Origin: Luteimonas gilva
GTDB lineage: Bacteria > Pseudomonadota > Gammaproteobacteria > Xanthomonadales > Xanthomonadaceae
Reading direction: 5' to 3'
DNA length: 64,000 nucleotides
NCBI RefSeq assembly: GCF_005239095.1
Contig: NZ_SZUA01000002.1
Coordinates: forward strand, 992,001 to 1,056,000
Shown here: in pieces, positions 29,688-38,138 of the stretch
How positions within the stretch are numbered: position 1 is the first letter of the stretch
Layout of the letters: every line of letters begins with the position of its first letter
The notes under the pieces: model-generated
Told to the model about the DNA's origin: nothing
Database searches by the model: none
What the model saw: only the letters and a program-made list of their open reading frames with translations
Made by a program: the position numbers and the translations under genes

Positions 29688-30155
29688 ATGCCGAAGAAAA
29701 TCGCCGCCCGCCTGTCCCCGATCCACGGCAATGGCGTTTTCGCCACCGAAACGATCAAGAAAGGCGAACGGGTCGTCCGCTACAAAGGCAAGCTGCGCAC
29801 CCACGACGAAGTGGACGAGGCCTACGGCGACGTCGACGAGAACGGCCACACCTTCCTGTTCACCCTCAACGACGACTACGTGGTCGACGCCAACATCGAC
29901 GGCAACATCGCGCGCTGGATCAATCACAGTTGCAAGCCCAACTGCGAAGCCGTCATCGAAGAGAACCAGAAGGGCAAGCGGCACAAGGACAAGGTCTTCA
30001 TCGAGGCGATCCGCGACATCAAGCCGGACGAAGAGCTGACCTACAACTACGGCATCGTCCTGGACGAGCCGCACACGGCCAAGGCCAAGAAGCTGTGGGC
30101 ATGCAAATGCGGTGCCAAGAACTGCACCGGGACCATGCTCCAGCCCAAGCGCTGA
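29688..30155 (+). CDS. SET-domain protein lysine methyltransferase
   Basis: A 155-residue protein made almost entirely of a SET domain plus a post-SET motif. The catalytic parts are clear: IHGNGVFATETIKKGERVVRY at the start, RWINHSCKPNCEA with the pseudoknot NHSCKPN at 79-85, and ELTYNYG at 116-122. A zinc-binding Cys cluster with Cys139, Cys141 and Cys146 (CKCGAKNC) follows. It should transfer methyl groups from SAM to a lysine of a protein; the target is unknown. The HU-like protein at 37533-37919, with a Lys/Ala-rich tail, is one candidate but this is speculation. The start ATG 29688 has GGAAAG upstream. Confidence 0.9.
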   Translation: MPKKIAARLSPIHGNGVFATETIKKGERVVRYKGKLRTHDEVDEAYGDVDENGHTFLFTLNDDYVVDANIDGNIARWINHSCKPNCEAVIEENQKGKRHKDKVFIEAIRDIKPDEELTYNYGIVLDEPHTAKAKKLWACKCGAKNCTGTMLQPKR

Positions 30156-30304
30156 CGGCGGCCGACGGCCGGGTGGGGATCCGGCCTTAACTTGCGATGC
30201 GCCAAACCCGCAAAGGGTTGCCATGACTGATGCCAGTCGGTAGCCGCTAACGCTTGGGGGTAGTTTGCGCGTCAATGGGCTTTGGCCCGATGGGGAATCT
30301 ACTG

Positions 30305-32533
30305 ATGCGCGTTGCTCGCTTGGCCCTGGCTGTCCTTTCGGCGCTGTCCGCGCCGGCCTTCGCCGTGGAGATCGACGGCAAGATCGATCCGACCGAATGG
30401 CAGGGCGCCCAGCACGTCACCGATTTCCGCCAGGTGCAGCCGTTGAACGGGCAGCCGGCGTCGCAGCCGACCGAAGCCTGGATCCTGGCGACGCCCGAAG
30501 GCTTGGCGATCGCGTTCAAGAACGGGCAGCCGGCCGACGTGCCGCGCACGCGCCAAAAAGTGCAGCGCGACTTCGAAGACCAGGTCGACCGCGTCAACCT
30601 GATGATCGACTTCGACGGCGACGGCCGCACCGGCTACAACTTCACCGTCGCCTCCACCGGCGGCGTCGCCGATGCGGTGATCACCAACGAGAACAACTTC
30701 AACGACGACTGGGACGGCAATTGGAAGCACGCCGTCAGCGAGGAAGGCGATACCTGGTCGGTGGAGATGCTGATCCCCTGGTACATCGCGCCGATGCACA
30801 ACGCGAACGGCGACAAGCGCCGCATGAAGATCTATCTGGACCGCGTGGTCGGCTCCACCGGCCAGCGCTCGGCCTGGCCGGTGGCCAGCTTCGAGCGCCC
30901 GCGTTTCCTGTCCGATTTCAGCCCGATCGAGGTGCAGAAGTACAGCCAAGCGCTATTGGCGATCACGCCCTATGTGTCGGGCCTGTACGACAACGTGCGC
31001 CGCGACAGCGACTTCGACGGCGGCGTCGACATCTTCTGGAAGCCCAACGGCCAGTTCCAAGCCACCGCGACCATCAATCCGGACTTCGGCCAGGTGGAGA
31101 GCGACGACCTGGTCGTCAATTTCAGCGCCACCGAGACTTTCATCAGCGACAAGCGCCCGTTCTTCACCGAGAACCAGGGCATTTTCGAATACACAACGCC
31201 GTCGGACTTCAGTCAGCTGCTGTATACGCGCCGGATAGGCGCGCCCGCCGACGACGGCAACGGCGCCGGCGACATCACCGCAGCGGTCAAGCTCAACGGC
31301 AGCTTCGGCCAGACCAAGTACGGCGTGTTCGCCGCCGACGAGGCGGACGAAGTCGGGCGCTCGTTCTACGCGCTGCGCCTAGTGCGCGATTTCAGCAACC
31401 AAAACCTGGGCTTCATGGCGACCCAGGTCGAACGTCCGTTCCTGGACCGCGATGCCACCGTGATGGGCATCGACCACAACTGGCGTCCGACGCCGCGCTG
31501 GAACGTGCGCACCCGCGTGTTCGGCAGCAAGATCGACCAGCGCGGCGAAACGGTCAGCGACACGGGCGCCACGGTCTGGGCCGACTACGAGATGGATCGC
31601 GGCTGGCGCCAGCAATGGATCGCGATGCACTTCGGCAACCATCTGGACATCAACGACGCCGGCTTCCTGTCGAGGAACAGCACCAATTATCTGCATTGGG
31701 AAGTGCGCAAGCGCTTCACCGAGCTCGCGGCCGATTCGCGCTACGCGTCCAAGGACTGGCGCGCTCGCGTCAGCACCAACCGCAACGATCACGGCGAAAA
31801 GCTCAACGATCAGTTCCGGCTCAGCCGCGAAGGCCGCTTGCGCAACGGCAGCTACGAATACGCCCAGATCAACGTCAACGGTCCTGGCGTCGACGATCTG
31901 CTGACCCGCGGTCACGGTTCGGTGCGGCGGCCGAGCAACTTCAACGCCAATTTCCAGTACGAGCGGCCTCGCAAAGGGCGCTGGGCGCATAACATCGAGG
32001 CGCAGCTGTTCACCGGCGGGCTGGCCGGCAACGACAAGATCGGCTGGAGCGTGGAATACGAGCCGACCTTCTTCATCAGCGACGCATTCAGCCTGTACGC
32101 CGGGCTCTACGCGGACGAGACGCCGGACTGGCTGCTATGGAGCCGCGACAACCTGATCGGCGGCTTCCGCGGCCGCGAGTGGCACATCAACGCCGGCATG
32201 AATTGGAACATCGACGAGAAGCAGGAGCTGCGCATCAAGCTGCAATCGCTGGCCTTGGATGCGCAATTGCGGCAAGCGTACCGGGTGGACGGGGCGGGCA
32301 ACTCGATCCCCGTCAACGATCCCATCGACGATTTCAGCCTCAGCAATCTGGGCTTCCAGATCCGTTACCGCTACGAACTGGCGCCGCTGTCCTATCTATA
32401 CATCGTGTACGGCCGCGGCGGCTTCGACCGGAACGAGTTCTCGGACGGCGCCGGGCATTTGTTCCGGGACAGCTTCGAGTTGCGGGATGCCGAGCAGTTG
32501 CTGGTGAAGTTCAGTTATCGGTTCGAGCTTTGA
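30305..32533 (+). CDS. DUF5916 secreted protein with CBM9-like N-terminus
   Basis: A 742-residue protein, exported, probably in or at the outer membrane. The signal peptide ends SAPAFAVEI. A carbohydrate-binding-like domain (DGKIDPTEWQGAQHVTDF, DRVNLMIDFDGDGRTGYNFT, WSVEMLIPWYI) is followed by a DUF5916 domain with beta-barrel-like repeats and a C-terminus ending in an aromatic-rich strand (KFSYRFEL). The calcium-like DFDGDGRTG loop stands out. Function is unknown; the family co-occurs with polysaccharide or protein turnover. ATG 30305 follows GGGGA at a good distance; earlier ATGs in the same frame are less likely. Confidence 0.85.
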   Translation: MRVARLALAVLSALSAPAFAVEIDGKIDPTEWQGAQHVTDFRQVQPLNGQPASQPTEAWILATPEGLAIAFKNGQPADVPRTRQKVQRDFEDQVDRVNLMIDFDGDGRTGYNFTVASTGGVADAVITNENNFNDDWDGNWKHAVSEEGDTWSVEMLIPWYIAPMHNANGDKRRMKIYLDRVVGSTGQRSAWPVASFERPRFLSDFSPIEVQKYSQALLAITPYVSGLYDNVRRDSDFDGGVDIFWKPNGQFQATATINPDFGQVESDDLVVNFSATETFISDKRPFFTENQGIFEYTTPSDFSQLLYTRRIGAPADDGNGAGDITAAVKLNGSFGQTKYGVFAADEADEVGRSFYALRLVRDFSNQNLGFMATQVERPFLDRDATVMGIDHNWRPTPRWNVRTRVFGSKIDQRGETVSDTGATVWADYEMDRGWRQQWIAMHFGNHLDINDAGFLSRNSTNYLHWEVRKRFTELAADSRYASKDWRARVSTNRNDHGEKLNDQFRLSREGRLRNGSYEYAQINVNGPGVDDLLTRGHGSVRRPSNFNANFQYERPRKGRWAHNIEAQLFTGGLAGNDKIGWSVEYEPTFFISDAFSLYAGLYADETPDWLLWSRDNLIGGFRGREWHINAGMNWNIDEKQELRIKLQSLALDAQLRQAYRVDGAGNSIPVNDPIDDFSLSNLGFQIRYRYELAPLSYLYIVYGRGGFDRNEFSDGAGHLFRDSFELRDAEQLLVKFSYRFEL

Positions 32534-32539
32534 TTTTTT

Positions 32540-32750
32540 CCTCTCGCCTTGTGGGAGAGGATGTCCCGAAGGGCGGTAGAGGGGAACGAGCGAAGCGAGC
32601 GCTTTCTACTGCAGCATTTCGTTAAGAGCCGAACCCTCTCCCTGGCGCTTCGCGCCTATCCCGCCCGGCCCTCGCTTACGCGAGGGCGTTCAGTGGCTTG
32701 CGAATCTGTGATTCGCAAGCAATGCCCTTCACCCCGTAAAAGGGAGAGGG
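32540..32750. repeat. Long inverted repeat, family C, diverged
   Basis: Starts CCTCTCGCCTTGTGGGAGAG and ends with a CCCGTAAAAGGGAGAGGG arm. It includes several internal hairpins (CGCTTACGCG, TTGCGAATCTGTGATTCGCA). Convergent genes flank it. The nearest relative is 56938-57086, with shared stretches GCCGAACCCTCTCCCTGGCG and GAGCGAGCG. Confidence 0.75.
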
Positions 32751-32765
32751 GGAGCGGCAGCGTTG

Positions 32766-33467
32766 TTAAGGCTTCAACTCGCGGATATCCGCCGACCCGA
32801 TCCGCCACGCCCGCTGCTCCGCGCTCGCGCCGTCCACCACTGCGCGGCGCAATACATAGGCGCCTACGTACTTGTGCACGCTGCCGTCGCTGCGCGTCGC
32901 GCTGATGGCGACCGGCACTTCGATGTAGCGCGAGCCGGCGGCGGCGTCGACGCGGCCCGGCGATTGGATTTCGACGTCGACCTTCGCGGTCTCGGCGAAA
33001 CCCGCGGCGAATTGTTCGGGCGTTTGCCCGCTGCTGCGGCCGTCGTCCGACCATAGCGAGTAGGCGCGGGCGAAGCTGCGGCTGTTGATCGAATCGTAGT
33101 AATCGCGCACCACCGCGACCGCGTCTTCCGGCGTCGGCTCCGCGGCGGCCGTTTCTTGCGATTCCGCATCGCCGGTTTCCGCGGATGCGCCGCCGGGCAG
33201 CAGCCCGGTTTCGGGATTCTCCGGATCGACTTCGGCCCCGGGTTCTTCCGTCGATTCCGGCGCGGGGGCTTCGCCGCCCACCGTCGCGACTTGTCCCGGG
33301 CCGGGCTTGTCGGGCATGCCGGTGATGGAGCCCGAAGCGCCGGCGGGCGCGGGCAAACCTTCTTGCTCGGCTTGCGCTTGTTTGTCGGCGGCCGAATCGC
33401 GTCCTTTGCAAGCCGCGAGCGGCGTCAACAAAACCAGCGATAAACAAACCGCCAAAATAGGCTTCAT
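32766..33467 (-). CDS. Lipoprotein with NTF2-like C-terminal region
   Basis: A 233-residue lipoprotein. The lipobox LTPLAAC puts the lipidated Cys at about 20. A long stretch rich in Ala, Pro, Gly and Glu (about 25-110) forms a flexible linker. The folded C-terminal half starts PEDAVAVVRDYYDSINSRSF and has YSLWSDDGRSSGQTPEQFAA, a pattern seen in SnoaL/NTF2-like domains in envelope proteins, then YIEVPVAISATRSDG. Function is unknown. It follows the DUF1439 lipoprotein gene by 11 bases and the two are probably co-transcribed. Confidence 0.78.
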   Translation of the reverse strand: MKPILAVCLSLVLLTPLAACKGRDSAADKQAQAEQEGLPAPAGASGSITGMPDKPGPGQVATVGGEAPAPESTEEPGAEVDPENPETGLLPGGASAETGDAESQETAAAEPTPEDAVAVVRDYYDSINSRSFARAYSLWSDDGRSSGQTPEQFAAGFAETAKVDVEIQSPGRVDAAAGSRYIEVPVAISATRSDGSVHKYVGAYVLRRAVVDGASAEQRAWRIGSADIRELKP

Positions 33468-33478
33468 CCGGAATCCTC

Positions 33479-34036
33479 TCATTGCAACCGCACCACGACG
33501 CGGCCGCGATCGATGTCGACCCTGCCGATGCGTTTGCCGGCGGGCAGTTTTTCCAGCAAATCCGGGTCGAGCCGATATACCGGTTCGCTGCGGGCGTATT
33601 CGGCGAGCAGGCTGTTGACCACGCCGCGCGCGCCGCCTTTGATCAGCGAGCCGGAGCCGGGCAGGTCGAATTGCAGCAATTCCGGATCGGTCAAATGCAG
33701 GCCCTGCGTCGAGGCGTCGTAGCGCAAGCCGCTGCTCAGCGCCAAGTGGCCGGTCGGGGCGCCTTGGCCGCCGAGCGCGCCGATGCCCATGTCGAATTCC
33801 AGCCGCAGGCGATGCTCGCCCGGCGGCAGCGATAGCCGCGGATTGGCCAGCCTGATCGATACCAGGCCGCCGAGCTTGTCGAAATCGCGCGGGAAGCGGT
33901 TGTCCAGATAGCGCTGCAATTGCGGCGCGCCGAACGAGACTTCGTCGTTCAACCAAGCCGTTACTGCGCCGAGAGTGGAGCAAGCGGCGAGGATCGCCGC
34001 GAGCGCCGCAACGGCGGAAGTGCGGAACAAACGCAT
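33479..34036 (-). CDS. DUF1439 lipoprotein (YceB-like)
   Basis: A 185-residue lipoprotein with lipobox LAAC and acceptor Cys at about 19. The DUF1439 domain shows VSFGAPQLQRYLDNRFPRDF and LRLEFDMGIGAL, with a regular pattern of hydrophobic strands and GRVDIDRGRVVVRLQ at the end. E. coli YceB is the best-known relative and its role is unclear; a lipid-binding tubular fold has been proposed for the family. Probably anchored in the inner leaflet of the outer membrane, since Ser follows the Cys. Confidence 0.83.
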   Translation of the reverse strand: MRLFRTSAVAALAAILAACSTLGAVTAWLNDEVSFGAPQLQRYLDNRFPRDFDKLGGLVSIRLANPRLSLPPGEHRLRLEFDMGIGALGGQGAPTGHLALSSGLRYDASTQGLHLTDPELLQFDLPGSGSLIKGGARGVVNSLLAEYARSEPVYRLDPDLLEKLPAGKRIGRVDIDRGRVVVRLQ

Positions 34037-34104
34037 GCGGACTCCATGGTTTTCGGCGCAGCCTACGCGCCGACGGTGAACGGGCGATTAGCGCGGTGCG
34101 CGGC

Positions 34105-34533
34105 TCATTCCTTCAGCACGATCCGGTGCGGCTGCAGATAGGCGATCAGCAAGCCCAGCAGCAGGAAGCGGACGATGTCGAAAGCGATCTGCTTGACCGC
34201 CAGCGCGCCGGGCATCGGCTGCACGGCGTAATAGATCAGATGCATCGGCACGACCGAAAGCAGGGCCACGGCCAAGCCGAAGCGCAGGCCTTGCGCGGCG
34301 GTCGAACGCCCTTCCGAAAAGCCGAACCGGTAAAGCCAGGTCATGGCGAAACCGATCAGCACGTCGGCCAACACCATCCAGCCGAAGTATGGCTGCGAAT
34401 CCTCTTGCGTACGCAGGAGGGTTCCGATCAAAGGCGCGTAGTCGCTCTTCAGCAGCCAGCCATGCACCACGAAACCCGTGAGCAAGGCGGCTACCGACAT
34501 CGCCAGTCCGCAAATCCAGAAACGCTTGTCCAT
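34105..34533 (-). CDS. Small membrane protein of unknown function
   Basis: A 142-residue protein with four hydrophobic segments (about 5-27, 49-69, 82-102 and 112-134) and short loops, so an integral inner-membrane protein. DSQPYFGWMVLADVLIGFAM and the C-terminal IAYLQPHRIVLKE are the only distinctive stretches. I know no family by sight. ATG 34533 is chosen because it precedes the first helix directly. It is 68 bases from the M23 peptidase gene and is followed by the DUF1439 gene, so it may belong to the same run. Confidence 0.7.
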   Translation of the reverse strand: MDKRFWICGLAMSVAALLTGFVVHGWLLKSDYAPLIGTLLRTQEDSQPYFGWMVLADVLIGFAMTWLYRFGFSEGRSTAAQGLRFGLAVALLSVVPMHLIYYAVQPMPGALAVKQIAFDIVRFLLLGLLIAYLQPHRIVLKE

Positions 34534-34601
34534 GGGAACTCCGGAAACCGAGGCGGCGTTCGCGGCCGATGTTACTAGAACCGCGGCGGCGGCGGACGGC
34601 T

Positions 34602-35159
34602 TCAGCGCCTGGCCGAGTCCGCTTGCGCCGCCGGCTGCGCGCGCAGCAGCGGCAGCGGATCGTAGGCGCCGCTGCGGCCGTAGATGCCGTAATGCAGATG
34701 CGGCGGCGTGCCGCGCGCATTGCCGGTATCGCCGACCGAGCCGAGCCGTTCGCCGGCTTCCACCACGCGCCCGGCGCGCAGGCCTTCGGCCCAATCCCGC
34801 AGATGGGCGTAGTAATGGCGCTCGTGCGCCGGACCGATCACCCACACCTGTTTGCCGCCCAAGTCGCCTTCGCGCACGGACACGACCAGGCCGCGCGTCG
34901 TGCTGCGCACAGCGGTGCCGCGCGGCGCGAAAATGTCGACGCCGGCGTGGGTGCGGTCGCGTCCGCGCGGCGCGCCGAAAGTGTCGGCGATGCGGCGCGC
35001 GGCGACGCCTTCGACGGGGCTAGGCAGCGCGGTCGGCGCCGGCAGGCGCGACAATTCCCACCAGGTGCGCGGCCAGGCCATGAAAGGCTGGCGCCATGCC
35101 CAGATCGCGGCGATGGCCAGCACGGCCGCAAACGCGGCGATTTTCGGCAGCGTGCGCAT
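34602..35159 (-). CDS. M23 (LytM-type) metallopeptidase
   Basis: A 185-residue envelope protein. An N-terminal membrane anchor (about 8-22) is followed by a LytM domain with its zinc site complete: HAGVDIFAPRG (His71, Asp75) and HLHYGIYG near the C-terminus, with HYYAHLRDW supplying another conserved His. Active LytM enzymes cut peptidoglycan cross-bridges; with all metal ligands present, this one should be active. The body is short and has no SH3 or LysM domain. The gene is 15 bases after the TerB-like gene stop. Confidence 0.9.
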   Translation of the reverse strand: MRTLPKIAAFAAVLAIAAIWAWRQPFMAWPRTWWELSRLPAPTALPSPVEGVAARRIADTFGAPRGRDRTHAGVDIFAPRGTAVRSTTRGLVVSVREGDLGGKQVWVIGPAHERHYYAHLRDWAEGLRAGRVVEAGERLGSVGDTGNARGTPPHLHYGIYGRSGAYDPLPLLRAQPAAQADSARR

Positions 35160-35174
35160 CCGGCGTCGCGCCGC

Positions 35175-35864
35175 TCAGCCGGCCGATGTGCGGACTTGTT
35201 CTTCCAGCTTGGCCTTCAGCGCGTCGTCCAGCTTCAGTTGGCGCGCCAGCTCGTCCAGATAGGCGCGTTCCATGAAGCTCTGATCGTCGGCGGCGAGCAC
35301 GCTGGCCAGGTACATTTCGGACGCCATCTCCGGCGTGGCGGCGGCGCTCGCGACTTCGGCCGGATCCAGCGGGCGCTCCAATTCGGCGCTGAGCCAGCCG
35401 CGCAATTCGGCGTCTTCGTCGATGCGGCTGAATTCGCCTTCGATCACCGACTTTTCGCGCGCATCGATATGGCCGTCGGCCTTGGCGGCGGCGACCAGCG
35501 CCTTCAGGATCGCGCGGCTGTGCAGCTCGGCTTCCGCAGGCGGCAGGCGATCGAGCGTGCGCGGCTCGACCGGTTGGCCTTGCTGCTGCTTGTGCTCGTT
35601 ATAAGCCTTGTAGGCCATCACGCCGAGCGCGGCGAGGCCGCCGTAAGTCGCCAGTTTGCGCGTGGTGCGGTTGCGACCGAGCAATAGGCCGAGCGCGCCG
35701 CCGGCGAGCGCTCCTTTGCCGAAATCGGCATTGAGCAGCCCGCCGCTTTGCTGCTGCGTTTGCCCTGCCGGTTTCTGGCCGCCGAGCAATCCATCCAATC
35801 CATTTGAGCCGAGGCCCTGTTGCGCGGTCTTCAGCAGGCGGTCGAGGAAACCTTGGGCGCTCAT
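35175..35864 (-). CDS. DUF533/TerB-like membrane protein (YebE-like)
   Basis: A 229-residue protein. It begins with a Gly/Gln-rich linker (GLLGGQKPAGQTQQQSGG) and one hydrophobic glycine-rich segment (GALAGGALGLLLGRNR), then a second around 72-86. The DUF533/TerB domain follows, with LKALVAAAKADGHIDAREKS, a helical region carrying acidic metal-binding residues, and MYLASVLAADDQSFMERAYL. It is like E. coli YebE, an envelope-stress-linked protein of unknown role. It is the first gene of the run down to the M23 peptidase. Confidence 0.85.
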   Translation of the reverse strand: MSAQGFLDRLLKTAQQGLGSNGLDGLLGGQKPAGQTQQQSGGLLNADFGKGALAGGALGLLLGRNRTTRKLATYGGLAALGVMAYKAYNEHKQQQGQPVEPRTLDRLPPAEAELHSRAILKALVAAAKADGHIDAREKSVIEGEFSRIDEDAELRGWLSAELERPLDPAEVASAAATPEMASEMYLASVLAADDQSFMERAYLDELARQLKLDDALKAKLEEQVRTSAG

Positions 35865-35935
35865 CTTCGATGCTCCATCGCGGGTGTTCCAAGCGTAATG
35901 AGGGCGTGCGGCCGCGCTTCAAGCCGGCAGCGCGA

Positions 35936-36568
35936 TCAGTGGCGATGTTGCAGCGCCAAACGCAGGCCCAGGCCGACGAACACGCCGCCGATCAGGCGCT
36001 GCCGCCAACGCGCCACGCGCGGACTCGCGCTCAAGCGGCGGCCGAAACGGCCGATGGCGAAGGCGAGCAGGGAGCTGTGGGTGAAGCCGATCATCGACAG
36101 CAATATCCCCGGCACGAGGAACTGCAGCCAAACCCAACCGCGTTCCGGATGCACGAACTGCGGCAGAAAGGCGAGGAAGAACACCGCCACCTTGGGATTC
36201 AACACGCCGGTCATCACCGAACGCTTGTAGACGTGCGCGGCGGGCGTCGGTGCGGAGGCCGCGGCTTCCGCATCGCCGCGCTCGCGCCAAGCCTTGATGC
36301 CTAGCCAGACCAGATAAGCGGCGCCGGCCCATTTCAAAGCCTCGAAAGCGAGCGCCGAAGCGGCGAGCAGCGCGGACAGGCCGAGGCCGGCGGCGAGCGC
36401 GTGGATCAGCGTCGCGGTCTCCAATCCCAATCCCGCCTGCAGACCGCGGCGCGTGCCGCCGGCGACGGTTTGCGCGACGATCCAAGCCGTGCCCGGGCCG
36501 GGAATAAGCACCAGCACCACCGCGGCGGCGAGATAGGCGAACAGCGTCGGGGCGTCGAACAAGAACAT
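35936..36568 (-). CDS. LysE/RhtB family amino-acid exporter
   Basis: A 210-residue inner-membrane exporter with six hydrophobic segments. The signature LIPGPGTAWIVAQTVAGGTR at the N-terminus and KRSVMTGVLNPKVAVFFLAF in the middle are typical of RhtB-type proteins. FLPQFVHPERGWVWLQF follows. Substrates of relatives are threonine, homoserine or other amino acids, and the exact one is not visible. The gene stands alone, with no LysR regulator next to it. Confidence 0.88.
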   Translation of the reverse strand: MFLFDAPTLFAYLAAAVVLVLIPGPGTAWIVAQTVAGGTRRGLQAGLGLETATLIHALAAGLGLSALLAASALAFEALKWAGAAYLVWLGIKAWRERGDAEAAASAPTPAAHVYKRSVMTGVLNPKVAVFFLAFLPQFVHPERGWVWLQFLVPGILLSMIGFTHSSLLAFAIGRFGRRLSASPRVARWRQRLIGGVFVGLGLRLALQHRH

Positions 36569-36646
36569 TGCCGCATCGCTCCGGGAACGGGCGATCAGCC
36601 TAGCGCGATGCGCGTCGCCATGGATACACCGCTGCGTTGCGCGGAT

Positions 36647-36946
36647 TCAGCCGGGCCGCTTGGCGGCGGCGTTCTTCGCCATGCCGATGATCGCGGTGAG
36701 GATCGCGCCCGCGACGCCGCCGCCGACGACCTGGCCGGCCAGCGCGCCGACATCGAGGCCCGCGGCTTGCGCGGTGTTGGCCAGGAAACCGATTTGCTGC
36801 ATCAGGGCGCCGCCGCCGATGCCGCCGATCAGGCCGACGATCGTATTGCCCATCGCGCCCAAGCCTTTTTCTTTCAGCGCCGCTCCCGCCGCGCCGCCCC
36901 CGACCGCGCCCGAAACCGCATTCACAAGCAGACCGACGATATCCAT
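36647..36946 (-). CDS. Glycine-rich small membrane protein
   Basis: A 99-residue protein with three glycine-rich hydrophobic stretches (GLLVNAVSGAVGGGAAGAA, NTIVGLIGGIGGGALMQQIG, LAGQVVGGGVAGAILTAIIG), a pattern that allows close helix packing in a membrane. The C-terminus is basic (KNAAAKRPG). Similar proteins are common in Xanthomonadaceae and Burkholderiales and are sometimes called DNA methyltransferases by error; there is no methyltransferase motif here. AGGAGT lies just before the ATG on the minus strand. Function unknown. Confidence 0.75.
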   Translation of the reverse strand: MDIVGLLVNAVSGAVGGGAAGAALKEKGLGAMGNTIVGLIGGIGGGALMQQIGFLANTAQAAGLDVGALAGQVVGGGVAGAILTAIIGMAKNAAAKRPG

Positions 36947-37021
36947 CGACTTACTCCTGTGCTGATGAGTGTGAGCCGCCGCCGCGAGCTCCCCTGCGGC
37001 GACGACCGGCCGATCATGGAC

Positions 37022-37438
37022 TCATTCGCCCGGCCGTGCACGCTGCGGCGGCGCCCATCGCCAGCAGGCGAGGGCGAGCGCGGCGAAAGCGGTATAGGCG
37101 GCGACGAAGGCCCATCCGGGCGCATCGAAGAAGATCAGCCGCGACAGCCAATGCTCGACGAAGGATTCGGCGTATGCGTCTTGGCCGGCGCGGGCGCGCA
37201 GGGTTTGTTCCCAGACCGTCAGCGGACAAAGCCGGCCGAGCCAGGCTTGCAACGCGATGAACAGCAGCAGCGCCACATGCGCGGCGCGGAAAGAGAAGTT
37301 GCGGATCCAGCGCCAACGACGCCAGGCGCCGATCAGAATCCCGATCTGGCCGAAGACCACGAAGGCGACGATACCTACGTGCAGCGCCAGGATGGCGTCG
37401 GCGAGTAATGAGGCGCTAGCGGGAGACAACGCGTCCAC
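37022..37438 (-). CDS. DUF2784 membrane protein
   Basis: A 138-residue inner-membrane protein with four hydrophobic segments and the DUF2784 signatures LHVGIVAFVVFGQIGILIG and LGRLCPLTVWEQTLRARAGQ. Function is unknown; this family is widespread as a single gene. It lies 94 bases after the HU-type gene, on the same strand, and may share its transcript. The N-terminal methionine at 37438 is followed by a short polar stretch before the first helix. Confidence 0.85.
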   Translation of the reverse strand: MDALSPASASLLADAILALHVGIVAFVVFGQIGILIGAWRRWRWIRNFSFRAAHVALLLFIALQAWLGRLCPLTVWEQTLRARAGQDAYAESFVEHWLSRLIFFDAPGWAFVAAYTAFAALALACWRWAPPQRARPGE

Positions 37439-37532
37439 GACGCGTATTCAACGCCGCGGCCGGCGCGGACGCCGGCCGAAGCGAACCGCGCGGAACGGCG
37501 AAAGCGCCGTTCCGGCGGAGATTGCGATGCGA

Positions 37533-37919
37533 TCAGGCGGCAGCGTCTTTCAGCTTCTTCAGCGCGCGGACCTTGACCTTGACCGAAGCCGGCTTGGCCG
37601 CGAACCACTGCTCTTCGCCGGTGAACGGGTTCTTGCCCTTGCGCTTTGGCTTGGCCGGCACGGCGACCGAGGTCACCTTGAACAGGCCCGGCAGGGTGAA
37701 CGAACCGGCGCCCTTCTTGCTGATCGAACCGGCGATCGCCGATTCCAGCGAGGCCAGCACGGCTTTGACGTCCTTGCCCAGCACGCCGCTAGCTTCGGCG
37801 ATGTGGGAGACCAGGCCGGACTTGCTCAGCGCTTCCTTGATCGGCTTAGCCGGGCCAGCCTTAGCGGCGGCTTTCTTCGGAGCGGCCTTCTTAGCGGCTT
37901 TTTTCGCACTCTTTGCCAT
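37533..37919 (-). CDS. HU/IHF-type DNA-binding protein with histone-H1-like tail
   Basis: A 128-residue nucleoid protein. The first 26 residues are almost only Lys, Ala and Pro (KKAAKKAAPKKAAAKAG), like the tails of histone H1. An HU-fold domain follows from about 27 (KEALSKSGLVSHIAEASG, KKGAGSFTLPGLFKV, RKGKNPFTGEEQWFAAKP), in which the arm carries the KNPFTGE in place of RNPQTGE. The family is found in Xanthomonadaceae and relatives, where it compacts the nucleoid. A well-shaped sigma70 promoter lies at 37976-38004. High expression would fit. Confidence 0.9.
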   Translation of the reverse strand: MAKSAKKAAKKAAPKKAAAKAGPAKPIKEALSKSGLVSHIAEASGVLGKDVKAVLASLESAIAGSISKKGAGSFTLPGLFKVTSVAVPAKPKRKGKNPFTGEEQWFAAKPASVKVKVRALKKLKDAAA

Positions 37920-37975
37920 AGTGATCCTGTCGATACTCTTGGTTGGTTGTCTGGGCCGACCCCGTCGGCAAGCGA

Positions 37976-38004
37976 AATGTAGGGCATGCGAAGCCGCGCG
38001 CCAA
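37976..38004 (-). promoter_or_regulatory. Sigma70-type promoter of the HU-type gene
   Basis: On the minus strand, TTGGCG and TACATT stand 17 bases apart, with TACATT ending 57 bases before the ATG at 37919. Four of six bases match in each box. It is the best-shaped promoter seen in this window. Confidence 0.6.
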
Positions 38005-38084
38005 GCCTTTTTTTCAGGCATTTGAAAGAAATCGATGGAAGGGGATGCTGGGAAAGCAAGGAGATGATGCCGACGCGGCATCTC

Positions 38085-38118
38085 GTAGCCCGGGGGAGCG
38101 AAGCGATACCCGGGGCTT
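38085..38118. repeat. REP element, left of the RAYT gene
   Basis: GTAGCCCGGGGGAGCGAAGC then GATACCCGGGGC, a hairpin with a short head. It lies 21 bases after the stop of the RAYT gene and is in direct orientation with the copy at 38725-38757. Confidence 0.88.
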
Positions 38119-38138
38119 TTTCCTAGTAGAAACAGCGC

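Noticed and set aside
36647-36946. DNA methyltransferase (a label sometimes given to this protein type)
   Set aside because: No SAM-binding or catalytic motif is present; it is a glycine-rich membrane protein.
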